Of a stretch of DNA of 64,000 nt, positions 61,911 through 64,000 are shown one piece after another. The stretch spans positions 33,665 to 97,664 of the forward strand of contig JAFKIY010000007.1 of assembly GCA_017306245.1 (NCBI GenBank). The letters run 5' to 3'. Within the stretch, counting starts at the first letter, position 1. Every line of letters begins with the position of its first letter. The translations under genes were made by a program, and so were the position numbers. This DNA comes from Micrococcales bacterium (GTDB taxonomy: Bacteria > Actinomycetota > Actinomycetes > Actinomycetales > Microbacteriaceae). Under the pieces are notes generated by a model. That model was not told the origin of the DNA and did not search any database. It saw only the letters and a list, made by a program, of their open reading frames with translations.

Positions 61911-62381
61911 GGCGAGAGTCTATCGGTGTTCAAAAGCATATGAGGATCGACATTTCTGACTGAACTCGCTGCTGCACGCGACGCGGCGGGCTGCGCGGTG
62001 TAGGGCCACGAGGGCCCGAAGCGACACCTGACCGACAAACGAATGGCGCCCACGTGGGGTGCCACTTCGTTTTCGGGAGTTTCATTCAATCCGGGGGCTC
62101 TTGTGATTGCTAGGTACTTTTCGATCTGCTCAACCTTCGCACCGCGCTAAGGAGCAAATTCTTTTCCCAGCACTCACGCACGACCGGTTGTGGCACAAGA
62201 GTTCCGTCGCGACTGTGACGCCTAGTCTTCTCGCGGTGCCCGCACTGGGCATGTCAATTACCCTCAGCACTATCGCTGTTCCCAAGTCCAGCGCATCGTC
62301 GAGTTCGAGTCGCGCTTCCTCTGACGCAGAAGCAGTCGCTGTCAAAACCGCCCAATCCTGACCATGCATCATAATTGCGAC
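61911..62381. other. Intergenic region with repeat copy B
   Basis: About 470 bases. Contains repeat copy B at 61965-62100; the part after it, up to the EcsC-type gene, has overlapping open frames on both strands (for example 62130-62372 minus) but none with a good start site or recognisable product. I do not call a gene here. Confidence 0.55.
61965..62100 (+). repeat. Diverged direct repeat, copy B
   Basis: Same block order as copy A, with GCGGCGGGCTGCGCGG, CCACGAGG, AAGCGACA, a hairpin ACGAATGGCGCCCAC/GTGGGGTGCCACTTCGT (imperfect, about 62038-62070) and GTTTCATTCAA. Direct orientation, about 2.63 kb from copy A. Confidence 0.7.
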
Positions 62382-63506
62382 ATGACAGAACCTTCTGAAT
62401 ACGAGCTCGCGGCATGGCGCAACATCCAGCGGTTCAAAGGCCGTCCACTTTCACGGGCGATGAGAAACGCTAGCGAGAAAGTAATCGCAGGCGGTGCGGA
62501 CCTCGGCAAACGTGCTGCGAGATTCGTTGAGAGCCACCCCGGGGCCAAATCGGCCGTTTCGCGTGGGCAAGAAATCGCCACCAAGAGCGCAAACGCAATC
62601 GCTTCTGGGGCTCGCAAAACTGTGGCCGCACTCCCGGACGGCATGACCGACTGGAGCGGCGCCGCGGTCGAGTCGATGCAACGAACGGTTGGACGAGTTT
62701 CGCGAGTGGGGCTCTCCTCCAAACGTGTGGTTGCCCGCCACAAGAAGCACGGGCATGATGTCGTGGTGCATTCCGACCTTCGCCGCCTCGACCTTGAGCT
62801 GATAGACGGTGTACGTGGACGAGGCCCATCCTGGTACTATCCGGCCGCAGCGGCACTCTCGGGAATGGGCGCCGGACTTGTAATCTCAGGTGGAGAACTC
62901 ATCACCGTTGCCTCCGCTGGCGCCGGGGCAGCGCCTTCCGGAGCAGCAATCGCTGGCGCTTTCGCTGGCGACGCTGCAATTGTTCTTGGGCTCGCGTCTC
63001 GCTCCGTTGGCCATGTCGCGCTGCTCTACGGTTACGATCCGGAAGAGCCTGCCGAGAAGCTGTTCGTGATGACTGTCGTCAACGTCGGGACTGCAACGTC
63101 TGCTACAGCTAAGACTGCCGCGATGGCGGACATCTCCCGGTTGACCCAAGCGCTGGTCCGCGGAAAGACGTGGGCGATCTTAGACAAGTCAATTGTCACC
63201 AAGGTCTCCGCGCAGTTCGCAAAAGCATTCGGCTTTCGACTTACCAAGCAAGGACTCGGCAAGGTTGTCCCTGCAGCGGGGATACTCATTGGTGGCACCC
63301 TCAATTGGTCCACCTTGGAGGGAATCGTTGACGCCGCAGATTTCGCTTATCGACGACGCTTCCTCCTAGAGAAGTACCCTCACCTCGCAGATGACGAAGC
63401 ACCTGAATCGAAATCTGATCCTGACCTAAATGAACCAGACTCTGCCGACGAGACGATCAGCGTTCTCGGCAAGCTTGCGGAAGAAGGCGGGCCGGACCTC
63501 CGCTGA
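62382..63506 (+). CDS. EcsC-family protein
   Basis: The product (374 aa from the ATG at 62382; the ATG at 62364 is possible). The EcsC region covers about 140-340: GAGLVISGGELITVASAGAG, GDAAIVLGLASRSVGHVALL, YGYDPEEPAEKLFVMTVVNV, and glycine-rich hydrophobic stretches that could insert into a membrane. The tail is acidic. EcsC function is not established; homologues occur next to transporters and in stress loci. No partner transporter is visible. Confidence 0.82.
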   Translation: MTEPSEYELAAWRNIQRFKGRPLSRAMRNASEKVIAGGADLGKRAARFVESHPGAKSAVSRGQEIATKSANAIASGARKTVAALPDGMTDWSGAAVESMQRTVGRVSRVGLSSKRVVARHKKHGHDVVVHSDLRRLDLELIDGVRGRGPSWYYPAAAALSGMGAGLVISGGELITVASAGAGAAPSGAAIAGAFAGDAAIVLGLASRSVGHVALLYGYDPEEPAEKLFVMTVVNVGTATSATAKTAAMADISRLTQALVRGKTWAILDKSIVTKVSAQFAKAFGFRLTKQGLGKVVPAAGILIGGTLNWSTLEGIVDAADFAYRRRFLLEKYPHLADDEAPESKSDPDLNEPDSADETISVLGKLAEEGGPDLR

Positions 63507-63696
63507 TTACGAAAACTCCGTCCGATGGAGCACTCGCTTGGTCAAGTCCATCGCGCCTGCGCCTAGACTGGTGAGGTTTCCTTTGCACAATAGCGAGAAG
63601 GGCTCGCACTGACAAGGTCCGAGTGCAAGGTTCAAATCGCCGTGGTTGGGAGCATCTACACCGACTTTGACGCAGGGGCAATCGAGCGGTCTGGGC

Positions 63697-64000
63697 TCAA
63701 GTCCACTGAACGTCACCTGCAATTGCGTCCTTAATATTGGCCCCTTTAAGGCGGGCCCCCCTCAGGCTGGCACCAGTTAGGTTGGCGTCGGCGAGATTCG
63801 CGTCTGTGAAATCCGCACCGTCAAGGTTCAGTCCTTTGAAGTTCACCCCACGCAAGTCGGTGCCGGCGAAATTTAATGTTGCACCATCGAGCGTCGCTCC
63901 GGTCAAATCTGCCCCACGCGTTATGAAAGGAGAACTGCTGTATTCACCTTCCTGACGAGTCACCGACAGGCTTGTCCCCTCAAAAAGCGCACCACTGAGG
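63697..64000 (-). CDS. Pentapeptide-repeat protein, 3' part only
   Basis: The frame stays open to the right edge, so the N-terminus lies outside the window and the GTG at 63963 is not necessarily the start. At least ten pentapeptide units of the A(D/N)LXX type are visible (ADLTGATLDGATLNFAGTDL; GADFTDANLADANLTGASLR), forming a right-handed beta-helix. Such proteins can mimic DNA and protect gyrase; this one cannot be assigned a role. Confidence 0.85.
   Translation of the reverse strand, partial: LSGALFEGTSLSVTRQEGEYSSSPFITRGADLTGATLDGATLNFAGTDLRGVNFKGLNLDGADFTDANLADANLTGASLRGARLKGANIKDAIAGDVQWT

Noticed and set aside
62107..62372. Overlapping frames on both strands upstream of the EcsC gene
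   Set aside because: Neither has a good start site or family resemblance, and each is explained as the complement of the other; left as intergenic.
63600..63660. Possible tRNA-like T-arm (GGTTCAAATC) near 63630
   Set aside because: No acceptor, D or anticodon arms can be fitted around it.
1..64000. CRISPR arrays, insertion sequences, integrases or rRNA genes
   Set aside because: I saw no regularly spaced repeats, transposase or integrase motifs, or rRNA signature sequences anywhere in the window.

Overview
The window is high-GC DNA from an actinobacterium, most likely Microbacteriaceae or a close relative. The evidence is the ribosomal/secE-nusG block with a long acidic NusG N-terminus, hadA-hadB-murB in the same neighbourhood, DUF2510 and PASTA architectures, a TreX/TreY/TreZ-type trehalose set with maltokinase, frequent GTG starts and ATGA gene overlaps. 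The species cannot be named from the sequence. Most of the left 57 kb is ordinary chromosome; the right end (about 58-64 kb) looks accessory.

Layout. 1-6.24 kb: translation block on the minus strand (tRNA-Trp, secE, nusG, rplK, rplA, then rplJ and the start of rplL), interrupted between rplA and rplJ by a quinone-oxidoreductase-like gene, a YqaJ-type nuclease and an anchored secreted protein. 6.6-16.7 kb: a choice-of-anchor-G-like surface protein, an aminotransferase, an AbiEi/DUF559-like protein, an ABC-2 exporter with a DesK/NarL two-component system, and murB-hadB-hadA. 16.9-17.1 kb: a 27-codon gene with its own promoter, leader hairpin, strong Shine-Dalgarno and terminator. 17.3-29.2 kb: a catabolic cluster (GntR-solute-binding fusion regulator, GAF/PucR regulator, Zn-alcohol dehydrogenase, two alpha/beta hydrolases, CUT1 importer without ATPase, nitrilase-family amidohydrolase, six-hairpin glycosidase). 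29.3-34.7 kb: putA, a TetR regulator, an FMN reductase and a DUF488 protein. 34.7-44.6 kb: trehalose/glycogen genes (treS-like, treZ, treY, glgX and divergent maltokinase), then a threonine dehydratase. 45.9-47.8 kb: a small heat-shock operon with a divergent MerR regulator. 47.8-57.1 kb: glycosyltransferase, several hydrolases, SDR, a PadR/HAAS pair, a copper-responsive SHOCT/multicopper oxidase pair, an M23 peptidase and a YciI protein. 57.1-64 kb: patatin, LLM oxidoreductase, then tRNA-end fragments, diverged direct repeats, a putative HTH-nuclease, a lipoprotein, a DUF2510-PASTA protein, an EcsC protein and a truncated pentapeptide-repeat protein.

How it fits together. The 17-29 kb cluster reads as import of a glycosylated compound, cytosolic glycoside cleavage, and processing of the aglycone by hydrolase, amidase/nitrilase and dehydrogenase, under two regulators and a perfect 20-bp operator placed on the transporter promoter. 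The 34-44 kb genes would debranch glycogen and turn it into trehalose, or interconvert trehalose and maltose with phosphorylation by maltokinase. The least explained items are the 27-aa peptide gene, a family of long intergenic palindromes (one lying in frame inside hadB), and the repeat-bounded right end. All functional statements rest on reading of motifs and family knowledge; no database search was run.
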